Source: an uncultured Ruminococcus sp. (lineage in GTDB: Bacteria; Bacillota; Clostridia; Oscillospirales; Acutalibacteraceae). Taken from it: a stretch of 32,216 bases of DNA. The translations under genes and the position numbers were made by a program. The notes beneath the pieces were generated by a model. The model was not told where the DNA came from. It ran no database searches and worked only from the letters and a program-made list of their open reading frames with translations. This document shows, in pieces, positions 16,013 through 24,641 of this stretch (within the stretch, counting starts at the first letter, position 1; each line of letters opens with the position of its first letter). Location of the stretch: assembly GCA_902800005.1 (NCBI GenBank), contig CADCCP010000012.1, positions 1 through 32,216 of the forward strand, written 5' to 3'.

Positions 16013-16902
16013 TTTTTCTTGGGCAGGGGTATCTGTACCCACACGATAGCCGCAAACATTATTATACAACCAAATAATTCCTGTACACTCATTCTCTCAC
16101 CCAATAACAATGTTCCTGCCAACACCGCAAAAACCGATTCCAAACTCATCAGCAGTGAAGCTGCTGTCGGTTTTGTATATTTTTGTGCGACCATCTGGAG
16201 CGTATATCCTATGCCTCCGGAAACTACCCCACAGTAAAGTATAGGTATCACTGCTGAAAACACTTTTTCCCATGTAGGCGTTTCCACGATGAATGCCGCT
16301 GCTGCCGATATTACGGCTGTCGTTACAAACTGCACGAATGACAGCTTCAGCGGTTCGGCTCTCTTTGAAAAGCGGTCACAGCAAAGTATATGTCCGCTGA
16401 ATAACAATGCACATACCGCTATCAATATATCGCCGTATGTAATGGAAAAATCTTCCTTTACACATAAAAGATACATTCCGACTATCCCCAAGATCACTCC
16501 GCACCATATTCTCAAAGAACTTTTTTGACGAAATATCAGTAAATTTATAACAGGTACAAGCAGAATATACAGTGATGTGATAAAACCCGCTTTTCCTGCC
16601 GATGTATAGACAATGCCCATTTGTTGTGCTATGCTCGCAAGGGAAAGAAATATTCCGCATAATATTCCTCCCAACAAAGTATCTTTTTTATTCTTTACAT
16701 CATTTTTTTCTTCCTTGCGTTTCCGCAGATCAGCAGCCTTTGAAAAAAGTCCTATAAAAACTCCTGCTACTGCCATTCTTACGGCTGTGAATGTCACTGG
16801 CTCTATATGTTCCATTCCCACTCGCTGAAATACAAAAGCTGTTCCCCATATCATAGCGGTGACAACCAACAGCAGACTGCCCAAAAGCTGTTTATTCTTC
16901 AT
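16009..16902 (-). CDS. EamA-family (drug/metabolite superfamily) transporter
   Basis: A 297-residue inner-membrane protein with ten predicted transmembrane segments arranged as two EamA repeats (about 7-145 and 155-293). Typical features are the N-terminal LLLVVTAMIWGTAFVFQRVG and the repeated AVR/SLE-type helices (FTAVRMAVAGVFIGLFS; AASLLMSLESVFAVLAGTLLLGERM), each ending close to the characteristic GE..S. It probably exports a metabolite or amino acid; the substrate cannot be read from the sequence. A Lys-rich loop lies at about residues 60-72. AAGGAGAA before the ATG sets the start. It lies downstream of queA, beyond a terminator, so it may have its own weak promoter. Confidence 0.92.
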   Translation of the reverse strand: MKNKQLLGSLLLVVTAMIWGTAFVFQRVGMEHIEPVTFTAVRMAVAGVFIGLFSKAADLRKRKEEKNDVKNKKDTLLGGILCGIFLSLASIAQQMGIVYTSAGKAGFITSLYILLVPVINLLIFRQKSSLRIWCGVILGIVGMYLLCVKEDFSITYGDILIAVCALLFSGHILCCDRFSKRAEPLKLSFVQFVTTAVISAAAAFIVETPTWEKVFSAVIPILYCGVVSGGIGYTLQMVAQKYTKPTAASLLMSLESVFAVLAGTLLLGERMSVQELFGCIIMFAAIVWVQIPLPKKK

Positions 16903-16932
16903 TGAAAAAATTCTCCTTTTTCATTTCCTCGA

Positions 16933-16976
16933 AAAAAGCCGAAAATCCCCTGAAATAAAGAGATTTTTGGCTTTTT
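16933..16976 (-). terminator. Terminator after queA
   Basis: AAAAAGCCGAAAATC (16933-16947) pairs with GATTTTTGGCTTTTT (16962-16976) with a single wobble; the minus-strand product ends in CGGCTTTTTTC. It lies 6 bp after the queA stop codon. Confidence 0.9.
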
Positions 16977-16981
16977 CAAAT

Positions 16982-18022
16982 TCATTTTTTCGTAACGTGT
17001 CCTATAAACATGGCATCACCGAAACTGAAAAATCTGTATCTTTCCTCAACAGCACTTTTATATGCATTCATCACTTTATCAAATCCTGCAAATGCCGATA
17101 CCAACATTATCAATGTACTTTCGGGCAAATGAAAATTAGTTATCAAGCCGTCAAGCACTTCAAATTTGAATCCGGGATAAATAAATATATCCGTCCAACC
17201 CTCACTCGCTTTTATACAGCCCTCTTTTTTAGCGACCGTTTCCAATGTACGACAGCTTGTCGTGCCAACGGATATTACCCGTCCGCCGTTCTTTTTCGTT
17301 TCATTGATAAGTTTTGCAGTTTCTTCGGGCAATTCATAATGTTCCGAGTGCATTTTGTGATTTGTAACATCATCTACTTTGACAGGGCGGAAAGTTCCCA
17401 AGCCTACATGAAGTGTCACAAATCCTATCTTCACGCCTTTATCCCTTGCTTTCTGCAAGAGTTCTTTCGTGAAATGCAGTCCTGCCGTTGGGGCAGCCGC
17501 CGAACCCAGTTCCCTGCTGTAGACCGTCTGATAACGCTCTTTATCCTGCAATTTTTCATGTATATAAGGAGGCAAAGGCATTTGTCCGAGTTTATCGAGG
17601 TTTTCAAAAAAACTTCCCTCACATTCAAATTCCACTACTCTATTTCCGTCATCTTTCACTTCAACGACCGTTGCCGTCATCAAGCCTTCACCGAATGTGA
17701 ATTTTGCACCTTCTCTTGCTTTTTTACCCGGTTTTACAAGAGTTTCCCATTTTTTATTTTCGACTTGCTTCAAAAGCAGAAATTCCACATTTGCACCCGT
17801 TCCGATTTTTTCACCGAATATCCTTGCAGGCAATACCCTTGAATCATTCAAAATAAGGCAATCTCCCTCATTGAGATAATCAAGTATATCATAAAAATGT
17901 CTGTGTTCAAGTTTTCCCGTATCAATGTCCATAACAAGTAATCTTGAACTGTCACGAGGTTCAATGGGAGTCTGAGCTATAAGTTCTTCGGGCAGGTCAT
18001 AATAAAAATCGCTTGTTTTCAT
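16982..18022 (-). CDS. queA: S-adenosylmethionine:tRNA ribosyltransferase-isomerase
   Basis: QueA transfers and isomerises the ribosyl group of SAM onto preQ1 in the wobble position of GUN-anticodon tRNAs, forming epoxyqueuosine (EC 2.4.99.17). The 346 residues match the family. Signatures are [20 protein letters not shown] at the N terminus, [14 protein letters not shown] (about 55-68), [20 protein letters not shown] (about 157-176), [14 protein letters not shown], the MHSEHYELP motif and [18 protein letters not shown] near the C terminus. GGAAAGGG before the ATG sets the start. No tgt gene is next to it here. It lies 63 nt downstream of hisE with a hairpin between, so co-transcription with the his genes would be partial at most. 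Confidence 0.98.
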   Translation of the reverse strand: MKTSDFYYDLPEELIAQTPIEPRDSSRLLVMDIDTGKLEHRHFYDILDYLNEGDCLILNDSRVLPARIFGEKIGTGANVEFLLLKQVENKKWETLVKPGKKAREGAKFTFGEGLMTATVVEVKDDGNRVVEFECEGSFFENLDKLGQMPLPPYIHEKLQDKERYQTVYSRELGSAAAPTAGLHFTKELLQKARDKGVKIGFVTLHVGLGTFRPVKVDDVTNHKMHSEHYELPEETAKLINETKKNGGRVISVGTTSCRTLETVAKKEGCIKASEGWTDIFIYPGFKFEVLDGLITNFHLPESTLIMLVSAFAGFDKVMNAYKSAVEERYRFFSFGDAMFIGHVTKK

Positions 18023-18044
18023 AAAAAATCCCTTTCCATAACAA

Positions 18045-18072
18045 ATATCCCCCGAAACAAGTCAGGGGATAT
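18045..18072. terminator. Hairpin between hisE and queA
   Basis: ATATCCCC (18045-18052) pairs with GGGGATAT (18065-18072) around a 12-nt loop. The minus-strand side is followed by TTTGTT only, so termination after hisE is probably incomplete; the plus-strand side has ATTTTTG. Confidence 0.65.
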
Positions 18073-18085
18073 ATTTTTGAATATA

Positions 18086-18412
18086 TCAGGTGTTCTTATC
18101 TACCTGATGAAAAGTTTTGAGATTACCCGTTTTCTGACTGCGTTTTGCAAGTTCTTCCATGACTTCATCAACAGTTATTCCCTGCTGTGCCATCATAACG
18201 AACAAGTGATATATCAGATCGGATATTTCGAGAACAGTTTCTTTATTGTCACCGTTCTTTGCGGCAATTATCGTTTCCGAACATTCCTCTCCGACTTTTT
18301 TCAATATCTTGTCCAAGCCCTTTTCAAACAGATAACAGGTATAAGAACCTTCCTGTTTATTTTCTTTTCTGTCAAGTATCGTCTGATACAAGTCATACAA
18401 TTCATTATTCAT
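18086..18412 (-). CDS. hisE: Phosphoribosyl-ATP pyrophosphatase
   Basis: HisE hydrolyses phosphoribosyl-ATP to phosphoribosyl-AMP and PPi, step 2 of histidine synthesis (EC 3.6.1.31). The 108-residue protein starts at 18412 ([13 protein letters not shown]); the frame extends further upstream, but only inside hisI. The all-alpha MazG-like fold is shown by [20 protein letters not shown] (metal-binding EExxE-type helix) and [18 protein letters not shown]. Its start overlaps the hisI stop by 8 nt, so translation is coupled. In many bacteria hisI and hisE are fused; here they are separate but adjacent genes. Confidence 0.96.
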   Translation of the reverse strand: MNNELYDLYQTILDRKENKQEGSYTCYLFEKGLDKILKKVGEECSETIIAAKNGDNKETVLEISDLIYHLFVMMAQQGITVDEVMEELAKRSQKTGNLKTFHQVDKNT

Positions 18413-18743
18413 TATTTTTATCCTCCCAGAGTTCATTGAAAAAACATGAATGACTGCCCGTATGACAGGCTGCACCCGTCTGTTCAACTATTACAAGCAA
18501 TGTATCTTTATCGCAGTCGCCCTTTATGTCAACAACTTTCTGCAAGTGACCGCTTGTCGCACCTTTATTCCAAAGTTCCTGTCTTGAACGGCTGTAAAAC
18601 CATGTATAACCCGTTTCAAAGGTCTTTCTCATGGACTCCCTGTTCATGTAGGCAAGCATTAAAACTTCTCCTGTTCCCTTCTCCTGAATGATTGCAGGCA
18701 ACAAGTCAGCTTTTTTGAAATAGTCCTCTATAAATTCGTACAA
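18405..18743 (-). CDS. hisI: Phosphoribosyl-AMP cyclohydrolase
   Basis: HisI opens the adenine ring of phosphoribosyl-AMP to give ProFAR, step 3 of histidine synthesis (EC 3.5.4.19). The 112 residues are the single-domain size. Visible are [33 protein letters not shown], the metal-binding GDCDKDTLL, and the zinc ligands around CHTGSHSC. Translation starts at a TTG (18741-18743) with AAGGAGT about 8 nt upstream; no ATG fits. It lies 15 nt after hisA and overlaps hisE. Confidence 0.97.
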   Translation of the reverse strand: MYEFIEDYFKKADLLPAIIQEKGTGEVLMLAYMNRESMRKTFETGYTWFYSRSRQELWNKGATSGHLQKVVDIKGDCDKDTLLVIVEQTGAACHTGSHSCFFNELWEDKNNE

Positions 18744-18758
18744 CTCAAAAACTCCTTA

Positions 18759-19490
18759 TCATTTCTTCTTTGAAGCGGCTTTTGCCACTTCAATAGCCCT
18801 CTTTAAATCGAGATTTCCCGTATAGATAGCCTTGCCGCTGATAGCACCGTATATATCAAGTGCCGTCAAATTCAAAATATCTTTGAGATTTGAAACGCCG
18901 CCGGAAGCTATTATATCGCACTTTACAACGGTTTTCAGTTCATCAAGCATGACAAGGTTAGGACCGGAAAGCATACCGTCCTTTGAAATATCCGTGAATA
19001 TGATATACTTCACGCCTATATCTTCCATACGCTTGGCAAGCTCGATATAATTTATCTCTGAAGTATCCGTCCAACCGTCAGCCGATACCATGCCGTCAAG
19101 TGCATCTATACTTACGGCTATCTGTGAAGAATACTTTTTGACAGCCTCTTTTACAAATTCAGGCTCTCTTATAGCCGCCGAACCCAATATTACTCTGTCA
19201 ATGCCGTTTTCAAGATAGAACTCTATCGACTCCATATCTCTTATACCGCCGCCGACCTCTATCTTCAGATCACAGGCTTTCCTTACACTCAATATAAGTT
19301 CACTGTTTACTCTTTTGCCGTCCTTTGCACCGTCCAAATCGACCATGTGCATGAATTCTGCTCCGGCTTTTTCAAATTCCTTTGCTGTATCAACGGCACT
19401 GTCTGCAACTTTATGTACCGTAGAGTAATCTCCCCTGTACAATCTGACACAGTTTCCGTCTTTTATATCAATAGCAGGCAATACTAACAT
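18759..19490 (-). CDS. hisA: ProFAR isomerase (1-(5-phosphoribosyl)-5-[(5-phosphoribosylamino)methylideneamino]imidazole-4-carboxamide isomerase)
   Basis: HisA performs the Amadori isomerisation of ProFAR to PRFAR, step 4 of histidine synthesis (EC 5.3.1.16). The 243-residue (beta/alpha)8 barrel shows MLVLPAIDIKDGNCVRLYRG with the catalytic Asp in PAID, the phosphate sites KIEVGGGIRDMESI and IIASGGVSNLKDI, and the catalytic FTDISKDGMLSGPN. These are HisA rather than HisF signatures. It is the first gene after the repeat-filled 166-bp gap; no strong promoter was recognised in that gap. Its product PRFAR is the substrate of HisHF, which is not encoded in the window. Confidence 0.97.
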   Translation of the reverse strand: MLVLPAIDIKDGNCVRLYRGDYSTVHKVADSAVDTAKEFEKAGAEFMHMVDLDGAKDGKRVNSELILSVRKACDLKIEVGGGIRDMESIEFYLENGIDRVILGSAAIREPEFVKEAVKKYSSQIAVSIDALDGMVSADGWTDTSEINYIELAKRMEDIGVKYIIFTDISKDGMLSGPNLVMLDELKTVVKCDIIASGGVSNLKDILNLTALDIYGAISGKAIYTGNLDLKRAIEVAKAASKKK

Positions 19491-19512
19491 ACATATACCA
19501 ACCCTTTCTTTT

Positions 19513-19658
19513 AAGAGTGGAGTGTTAAGAGTGGAGAGTGGAGCAATACAATCTCCACTTTACTCTCAAAATCCAAACTTTTATTATCAATAAGTGTTTC
19601 GTGAAAGAGTTCAAGTTTGCATGACTGCTCCACTCTCCACTCTCCACACTTCACACTC
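19513..19658. repeat. Heptamer-based inverted repeat between hisB and hisA
   Basis: The left arm is built of 7-nt units (AGAGTGG, AGTGTTA, AGAGTGG, AGAGTGG) and the right arm mirrors it (CACTCTC, CACTCTC, CACACTT, CACACTC). A perfect 15-bp core, 19531-19545 with 19626-19640, extends to about 28 bp with few mismatches. A competing short hairpin exists: AGTGGAG in the left arm can pair with CTCCACT at 19553-19559. No gene is present. It fills the 166-bp gap between hisB and hisA. Confidence 0.8.
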
Positions 19659-20235
19659 ATAATACTCCTTTTGTTGACAAAGGCTTGTCACTGTCCGTTA
19701 CTTTCACAGCAGCTTTCAGAGCGTGTGCCAATGCTTTATAGATAGCCTCTGTAATATGATGTGAATTTTTTCCGTAACAGGACTTTAAATGCAGGGTTAT
19801 CCCCGAATTATAGGCAAATGCCCTCATAAATTCCTCTGTCATGCAGGTGTCATAAGTACCTATTCTTTCTTCGGAAAATTCCGCATCAAATACAAGAAAC
19901 GGTCTGCCGCTTATATCCAGCGAACAGAATGCTAATGCTTCGTCCATAGGTACATAAAATGAACCGAATCTTTCTATACCGCCCTTGTCTTTGAGAGCCT
20001 TGTCAAAAGCCTTTCCTATTACAATACCCGTATCCTCAATGGTATGGTGACAGTCAACATACAAGTCCCCAACGGTTTTCACGATAAGACCGAATCCGCC
20101 GTGTACGGAAAATGCCGTCAGCATATGGTCAAAAAATCCTATTCCCGTTGATATGTCCGTTTCACCGCCGTCTAAATTCAGTTCAACGTGTATATCCGTT
20201 TCTTTGGTTTTCCTGTCTATAATTGCTGTACGCAT
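19657..20235 (-). CDS. hisB: Imidazoleglycerol-phosphate dehydratase
   Basis: HisB dehydrates imidazole-glycerol phosphate to imidazole-acetol phosphate (EC 4.2.1.19). The 192 residues are the monofunctional size, without the N-terminal phosphatase domain of enteric HisB. Metal-binding motifs are visible: GIGFFDHMLTAFSVHG (about 31-46), DCHHTIEDTGI (about 60-70) and the C-terminal KNSHHITEAIYKALAHALK. AGGTGG lies about 12 nt before the ATG. It has its own promoter in the 113-bp gap after hisC. Its stop codon touches the inverted-repeat element. Confidence 0.98.
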   Translation of the reverse strand: MRTAIIDRKTKETDIHVELNLDGGETDISTGIGFFDHMLTAFSVHGGFGLIVKTVGDLYVDCHHTIEDTGIVIGKAFDKALKDKGGIERFGSFYVPMDEALAFCSLDISGRPFLVFDAEFSEERIGTYDTCMTEEFMRAFAYNSGITLHLKSCYGKNSHHITEAIYKALAHALKAAVKVTDSDKPLSTKGVL

Positions 20236-20273
20236 TATTTTTCATGCCACCTTTTTTTGTGTATTGCGAATAT

Positions 20274-20302
20274 AGTATAACTCTTTTTTTCCGATTTGTA
20301 AA
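20274..20302 (-). promoter_or_regulatory. Internal his promoter upstream of hisB
   Basis: On the minus strand TTTACA (20297-20302), 17-bp spacer, TATACT (20274-20279), within the 113-bp hisC-hisB gap. It would let hisB be transcribed independently of hisZGDC. Confidence 0.65.
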
Positions 20303-20348
20303 TGAATTTTTGAAAAAAGCCCGATTTTTAACCATTCTATCCAAAAAG

Positions 20349-21425
20349 TTATCTACTCATATGGACATATTTTTCTACAATGTACTTATCAATATATCTT
20401 AAAAGTTCATAGTTTTCATCAGAACTTCCTGCCGTTATCCTCAAACAATTCGGTTTAAAGTATCTTACAGCTATGCCGTTTTCCAAAAGATATTCATATA
20501 AACTCCTTGCAAAGTCCGCCTTCATGAATACAAAATTCGTGCAGGGCTTGAATATCTCAACGGGCATATCATACTGTTCTTTGATCTTCGTCAAGCCTTC
20601 ATACAGCGATTTTGTATTCTTCACTATCTCTGCACATCTTTCCTGTAAAAGTTCCTTGTGCTGATAAATTATCGTGCCTATCTCCTGTGTAACGGTGTTG
20701 ACGTTATAGGGGGATTTCACCGCCTGCAAAGCCCTTGTTATCTTTGCATTAGCCACCGCAAAACCTAATCTTACAGCCGCACCGCCTATTGCTTTTGATG
20801 CTGTTTTCAACACGATAAGATTATCATATTCAGCGGCTTCTTTCAATATACTCTCATTCCAGAAATCCATATAAGCCTCGTCCAAAACGACAAGTGCCTT
20901 TACACTTTTAATCAACTTTCTTGCATTTTCGGCGGTAATGCCCTGACCTGTCGGATTACACGGATTTGAAAATATCACCATATCGGCATTATTTTCATTA
21001 ACTGTCTTTATCAATTCATCAACATCTATCTGCAGATCATTTGTTTTTTGATATGCAATAATCTCATTTTCCGACAATGCAGAGTAAAATCTGTACATTG
21101 AAAAATCGGGTTCTGCAACAACCACTATACTGTTTCTTTCAAGCATGGCAGATGCCAATATATAAAGCATTTCATCTGAACCATTGGTTGCCGTGACATT
21201 TTCGGGGGATATGCCGTAAAATTCCGCAAAGGCTTTTATGGGTTTTGAGGCTGTCGAATCGGGATAGCGATTGAACGGCAAAACATCAATTATATCCTTT
21301 ATTTCCTGTTTTATTTCATCAGGCATATTATAGAAACTTTCATTTGCATCAAGTCTTATTCTGTAAGTGCCTTTTATTGGCTCATAAGGCTCTAAATCCC
21401 TTACTTTTCCGCACAATTCATACAT
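20349..21425 (-). CDS. hisC: Histidinol-phosphate aminotransferase
   Basis: HisC is a PLP-dependent class I/II aminotransferase converting imidazole-acetol phosphate and glutamate to histidinol phosphate (EC 2.6.1.9). With the ATG at 21425 the protein has 358 residues; an in-frame TTG at 21449 overlaps the AAGGGAG ribosome binding site and is less likely. The N-terminal LDANESFYNMP, the TNGSDEML phosphate loop, SNPCNPTGQ, VVLDEAYMDF and the PLP-binding Lys at about residue 211 in TASKAIGGAAVRLG are all present; C-terminal NCLRITAGSSDEN is the substrate Arg region. A hairpin lies in the 66-bp gap after hisD. Confidence 0.97.
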   Translation of the reverse strand: MYELCGKVRDLEPYEPIKGTYRIRLDANESFYNMPDEIKQEIKDIIDVLPFNRYPDSTASKPIKAFAEFYGISPENVTATNGSDEMLYILASAMLERNSIVVVAEPDFSMYRFYSALSENEIIAYQKTNDLQIDVDELIKTVNENNADMVIFSNPCNPTGQGITAENARKLIKSVKALVVLDEAYMDFWNESILKEAAEYDNLIVLKTASKAIGGAAVRLGFAVANAKITRALQAVKSPYNVNTVTQEIGTIIYQHKELLQERCAEIVKNTKSLYEGLTKIKEQYDMPVEIFKPCTNFVFMKADFARSLYEYLLENGIAVRYFKPNCLRITAGSSDENYELLRYIDKYIVEKYVHMSR

Positions 21426-21447
21426 ATTTTCTTTTCTCCCTTCGGGC

Positions 21448-21477
21448 AAAAACGGGCAAAGAATATTTTCTCTGCCC
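21448..21477 (-). terminator. Terminator-like hairpin between hisD and hisC
   Basis: GGGCAAAGAA (21454-21463) pairs with TTCTCTGCCC (21468-21477), with one G-U wobble in the minus-strand RNA, around a 4-nt loop; the minus transcript continues G then five U. It could reduce read-through from hisZGD into hisC. Confidence 0.5.
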
Positions 21478-21491
21478 TCTATTGCAAATTA

Positions 21492-22784
21492 TTAATTGTT
21501 TTCAAATCTTACACTTATGGAATTTGCGTGAGCGGTCAAGCCCTCTGTTTCCGCAAATCTCATAATATCTTCCTTATCTTTGTCAAGGGCATTTTCGGTA
21601 TAGTAAATGAAACTTGACTTCTTCACGAAGCTGTCAACGGAAAGCGGCGAAAAGAATCTTGCCGTACCGCTTGTCGGTAAAACGTGGTTGGGACCTGCAA
21701 AGTAATCTCCCAACGGTTCGGGGGAATAATTGCCCAAAAATACCGAACCTGCATTATCCAATTTACCTATATATTCAAGAGGATCTTCACAGCAAACTTC
21801 AAGGTGTTCGGGGGCAAGGGCGTTTGCAAGTTCAACAGCTTTATCCATTGTATCACATACAATAATAACTCCGTAATTCGTCAGAGATGTTTCAATAATA
21901 TCTCTCCTTGAAAGCATTTGAACTTGTCTTTCAATTTGAGAAACTGTTTCCTCAGCAAAACTTTCAGAAGTCGTTATCATTATTGCAGAAGCAAGTTTAT
22001 CATGTTCAGCCTGTGACATGAGGTCTGCCGCAAGAAATTTCGGATTTGCACTTTCATCTGCCAATACAAGTATTTCACTCGGTCCTGCTATCATGTCTAT
22101 ATCTACATTTCCGTAAAGCAACTTTTTCGCCGTTGCAACAAAGATATTTCCGGGACCTACGATTTTATCAACTTTCGGAACGCTTTCAGTGCCATAGGCA
22201 AGTGCTGCTATCGCCTGTGCACCACCCATTAAAAATACCCTGTCAACGCCTGCAATAGCTGCCGCTGCCATGATATTCGGATTAGGCTTACCGTCTTTCA
22301 TGGGGGGAGTTACCATTATAATTTCCTTGACACCTGCAATTTTGGCAGGAATGGCATTCATCAATACAGATGACGGATAAGCTGCTGTACCACCCGGAAC
22401 ATACAGACCTACTCTTGCAAGACCTCTCACACGCTGTCCCATGATAACACCGTTATCCTTTGTTGTAAGCCAACTTTGCTGTTTCTGACGGCTGTGGAAA
22501 TCTCTTATATTATCGGCGGCTTTCTTTAAAGTCACGATAAATTCGGGTTCACACTCGGCAACTGCCGCCGTTATCTCATCTTTCGATACTTCAAAACATT
22601 CGGGTGCTTTACCGTCAAATTTTATCGTGTATTCCCTGACGGCTTTATCTCCGTTTTCACGGACATTATTTATTATCTCCGTAACGACTGCCGTTACATC
22701 ATTATTTGTATTTCTGCTTCTTTCCTCTATCTTTGCAAGAAATTCAACTTCATTTTTTCCGTCTGCTTTTATAATGTTTATCAC
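21492..22784 (-). CDS. hisD: Histidinol dehydrogenase
   Basis: HisD oxidises histidinol to histidine in two NAD-dependent steps (EC 1.1.1.23). The 430-residue zinc enzyme shows RVGLYVPGGTAAYPSSVLMN, MGGAQAIAALAYGTESVPKV, KIVGPGNIFV, MIAGPSEILVLAD, the zinc-ligand SQAEHD, the catalytic APEHLEV and the C-terminal AGPNHVLPTSGTARF. It starts at a GTG (22784) that overlaps the hisG stop (GTGA), with GAAAGGAAG about 9 nt upstream. It belongs to the tightly coupled hisZGD block. Confidence 0.98.
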   Translation of the reverse strand: MINIIKADGKNEVEFLAKIEERSRNTNNDVTAVVTEIINNVRENGDKAVREYTIKFDGKAPECFEVSKDEITAAVAECEPEFIVTLKKAADNIRDFHSRQKQQSWLTTKDNGVIMGQRVRGLARVGLYVPGGTAAYPSSVLMNAIPAKIAGVKEIIMVTPPMKDGKPNPNIMAAAAIAGVDRVFLMGGAQAIAALAYGTESVPKVDKIVGPGNIFVATAKKLLYGNVDIDMIAGPSEILVLADESANPKFLAADLMSQAEHDKLASAIMITTSESFAEETVSQIERQVQMLSRRDIIETSLTNYGVIIVCDTMDKAVELANALAPEHLEVCCEDPLEYIGKLDNAGSVFLGNYSPEPLGDYFAGPNHVLPTSGTARFFSPLSVDSFVKKSSFIYYTENALDKDKEDIMRFAETEGLTAHANSISVRFENN

Positions 22785-23422
22785 TGTGATTTCTTCCTTT
22801 CTTCGTCCATTTTATTTGCAAGAGTCTCTATCTCTTTTTTTCTCAATTTAAGGCTTGCCGTATTTGCAATAAGCCTTGCAGAAATAGGTGCTACGTTATC
22901 TTCAATTATGACAAGACCGTTTTCTTTTAATGTAGAGCCTGTTTCAACTATATCAACGATAGCATCGGACAATCCCAAAAGCGGTGCAAGTTCAACAGAA
23001 CCCTCTATTTTTATTATTCTTATATCCATGCCCTTACCTTCAAAGAAATGTCGGGTAACATTCGGATATTTCGTAGCGATAGTCTTTTCATTGTAGCCTG
23101 CAAAAAAATCCTTGCCCGCCTTTCCCGCAAGGGCAAAACGGCATTTACCGAAACCCAGATCAAGTATTTCATAAAAACTTCTGCCGTTTTCCATGATGGT
23201 ATCCTTACCGACTACGCCTAAATCACATACCCCGTTTTCAACGTAAGTAATGACATCTGCCGCCTTTGCAAGCACAACTTCAATTTCACCGTTCCCGATA
23301 GGCAATATCAAACGTCTGCCCTTTTCCCTGACTGCTGTACAGTCATAACCTGCACTTTCCAATAATGCTACTGTATCTTTTTCAAGTCTGCCTTTTGTCA
23401 AAGCTATTCTTAATGGTTTCAT
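22781..23422 (-). CDS. hisG: ATP phosphoribosyltransferase, short catalytic subunit
   Basis: HisG condenses ATP and PRPP to phosphoribosyl-ATP, the first committed step of histidine synthesis (EC 2.4.2.17). The 213 residues are the short HisG(S) form, which lacks the C-terminal ACT-like histidine-sensing domain and needs HisZ. Seen are RIALTKGRLEKD, CDLGVVGKDTIME, and the PRPP-binding LSDAIVDIVETGSTLKENGL. The ATG overlaps the hisZ stop by 4 nt (ATGA), and hisD overlaps its own end, so the three genes are translationally coupled. Confidence 0.98.
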   Translation of the reverse strand: MKPLRIALTKGRLEKDTVALLESAGYDCTAVREKGRRLILPIGNGEIEVVLAKAADVITYVENGVCDLGVVGKDTIMENGRSFYEILDLGFGKCRFALAGKAGKDFFAGYNEKTIATKYPNVTRHFFEGKGMDIRIIKIEGSVELAPLLGLSDAIVDIVETGSTLKENGLVIIEDNVAPISARLIANTASLKLRKKEIETLANKMDEERKKSQ

Positions 23423-24612
23423 ACATTGATACTCCTTATTTCTTCACCGACTATCACCAATTTCTTTATACCCCTTGTTTTTGCATAAGCAAGGGCTTCT
23501 TCTTCAGTTTCAAAAACACTGTTTTCACCTAAGATATGTGCCTGTGCAAGATTTGACGTATATTTTATAGCCTCAACTTCATAGCCCTTTTCACTATGCA
23601 CGAGAATATCGGGATTATTTCCTGTAGGGATATTTCCTCTCTTTAACATAACTCTTGCAAGGTCATCTACATTTATACCGAATCCGATAGCCGCCGACGG
23701 TGCATCAAAGTTACTCAGAAGATCATCATATCTGCCGCCGATAAGAACAGGCTCTCCCGAACCCATTACATAACCGCTGAAAACGATATTGCTGTAATAG
23801 TCGTTTCTCTGGACAAGTCCCAAATCTATAATCAGTCTGTCACCGAGATTATAAAGCGACAAGTCGTTATAAATTTCACGGACATATTCAAGAGTTGCAA
23901 GTGCTTCTTTGTCATCACATAAACTGTATGCTTCATCAAGCACATCTATTCCGCCGAACAATGCAGGCAATTTTCTGATGATATTAACATATTGGGTTTG
24001 CTCAAGTCTGTCAAGAACCGTATTCAATGCGGAATAGTTCTTTGACTCTATGTAAAATCTTATTTCCTCACGTTCCTCGTCATTGACAGGCAATTTCTTT
24101 GCAAGCGACTTGAAAAATTCCGCATGACCTATTTCGATCCTGAAATCGGGTACGCATTTTGACAAGGCTTCAATAGCCGTTGTAATAACTTCAAGGTCTG
24201 CCCTTTTACCCTTTGCACCGATAAGTTCAACGCCCGTTTCCATGACTTCATTACTTCTGCCCGTCAATCCCAAGTTATTCCTGTAAACTCTCTGATTATA
24301 ATAAAGTCTTATCGGCTGCTGCATATTCTTCAATCTCGTTGATACCATTCTGGCTATCGGTAAAGTTGAATCAGGTCGCATTACCATCAATCTGCCTTTG
24401 GAGTCACTCATTTTATACATATTTTCCATCGGTATGCCCGAAAGTTCCTCTGTGAAAACTTCGTAAAACTCTATACACGGAGTAAGCACTTCATGGAATC
24501 CCCTATGTGAAAAAACCTTTCCCAATATACTTGATACTGTTCTGTTTGCAAGACATTCTTCAAATAAAAGGTCTTTCGTACCCTCAGGGGTTATCTTTGA
24601 ATAATTCTTCAT
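23419..24612 (-). CDS. hisZ: ATP phosphoribosyltransferase regulatory subunit
   Basis: HisZ is a paralogue of histidyl-tRNA synthetase that lost aminoacylation and forms a hetero-octamer with short HisG, giving histidine feedback. It has 397 residues. The synthetase-like core is visible in TPEGTKDLLFEECLANRTV, MRPDSTLPIARMVSTRL, RLYYNQRVYRNNLGLTGRSN and GEPVLIGGRYDDLLSNF. Compared with HisS (7183-8496) it lacks the full motif 2 RYERAQKGRQREF and the anticodon-binding domain; a short C-terminal domain remains (VIVGEEIRS). It is the first gene of the his cluster, 46 nt downstream of the proximal of two tandem promoters. Confidence 0.97.
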   Translation of the reverse strand: MKNYSKITPEGTKDLLFEECLANRTVSSILGKVFSHRGFHEVLTPCIEFYEVFTEELSGIPMENMYKMSDSKGRLMVMRPDSTLPIARMVSTRLKNMQQPIRLYYNQRVYRNNLGLTGRSNEVMETGVELIGAKGKRADLEVITTAIEALSKCVPDFRIEIGHAEFFKSLAKKLPVNDEEREEIRFYIESKNYSALNTVLDRLEQTQYVNIIRKLPALFGGIDVLDEAYSLCDDKEALATLEYVREIYNDLSLYNLGDRLIIDLGLVQRNDYYSNIVFSGYVMGSGEPVLIGGRYDDLLSNFDAPSAAIGFGINVDDLARVMLKRGNIPTGNNPDILVHSEKGYEVEAIKYTSNLAQAHILGENSVFETEEEALAYAKTRGIKKLVIVGEEIRSINV

Positions 24613-24641
24613 ATCTCCCTTTCCTTTCCAAACACTTTATC

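Noticed and set aside
16859..17842. 327-codon open frame on the plus strand
   Set aside because: It lies antisense to queA and the start of the EamA gene, has Cys/Phe/His-rich composition and no ribosome binding site; queA on the other strand is certain.
18023..18085. preQ1 riboswitch before queA
   Set aside because: The gap is 63 nt with only a simple terminator-type hairpin and no preQ1 aptamer-like pseudoknot sequence.
20305..20330. Possible hairpin (AAAAAGCCCGATTTTT) between hisC and hisB
   Set aside because: The arms are only A-T pairs around an unpaired GC core, so a stable stem is unlikely.
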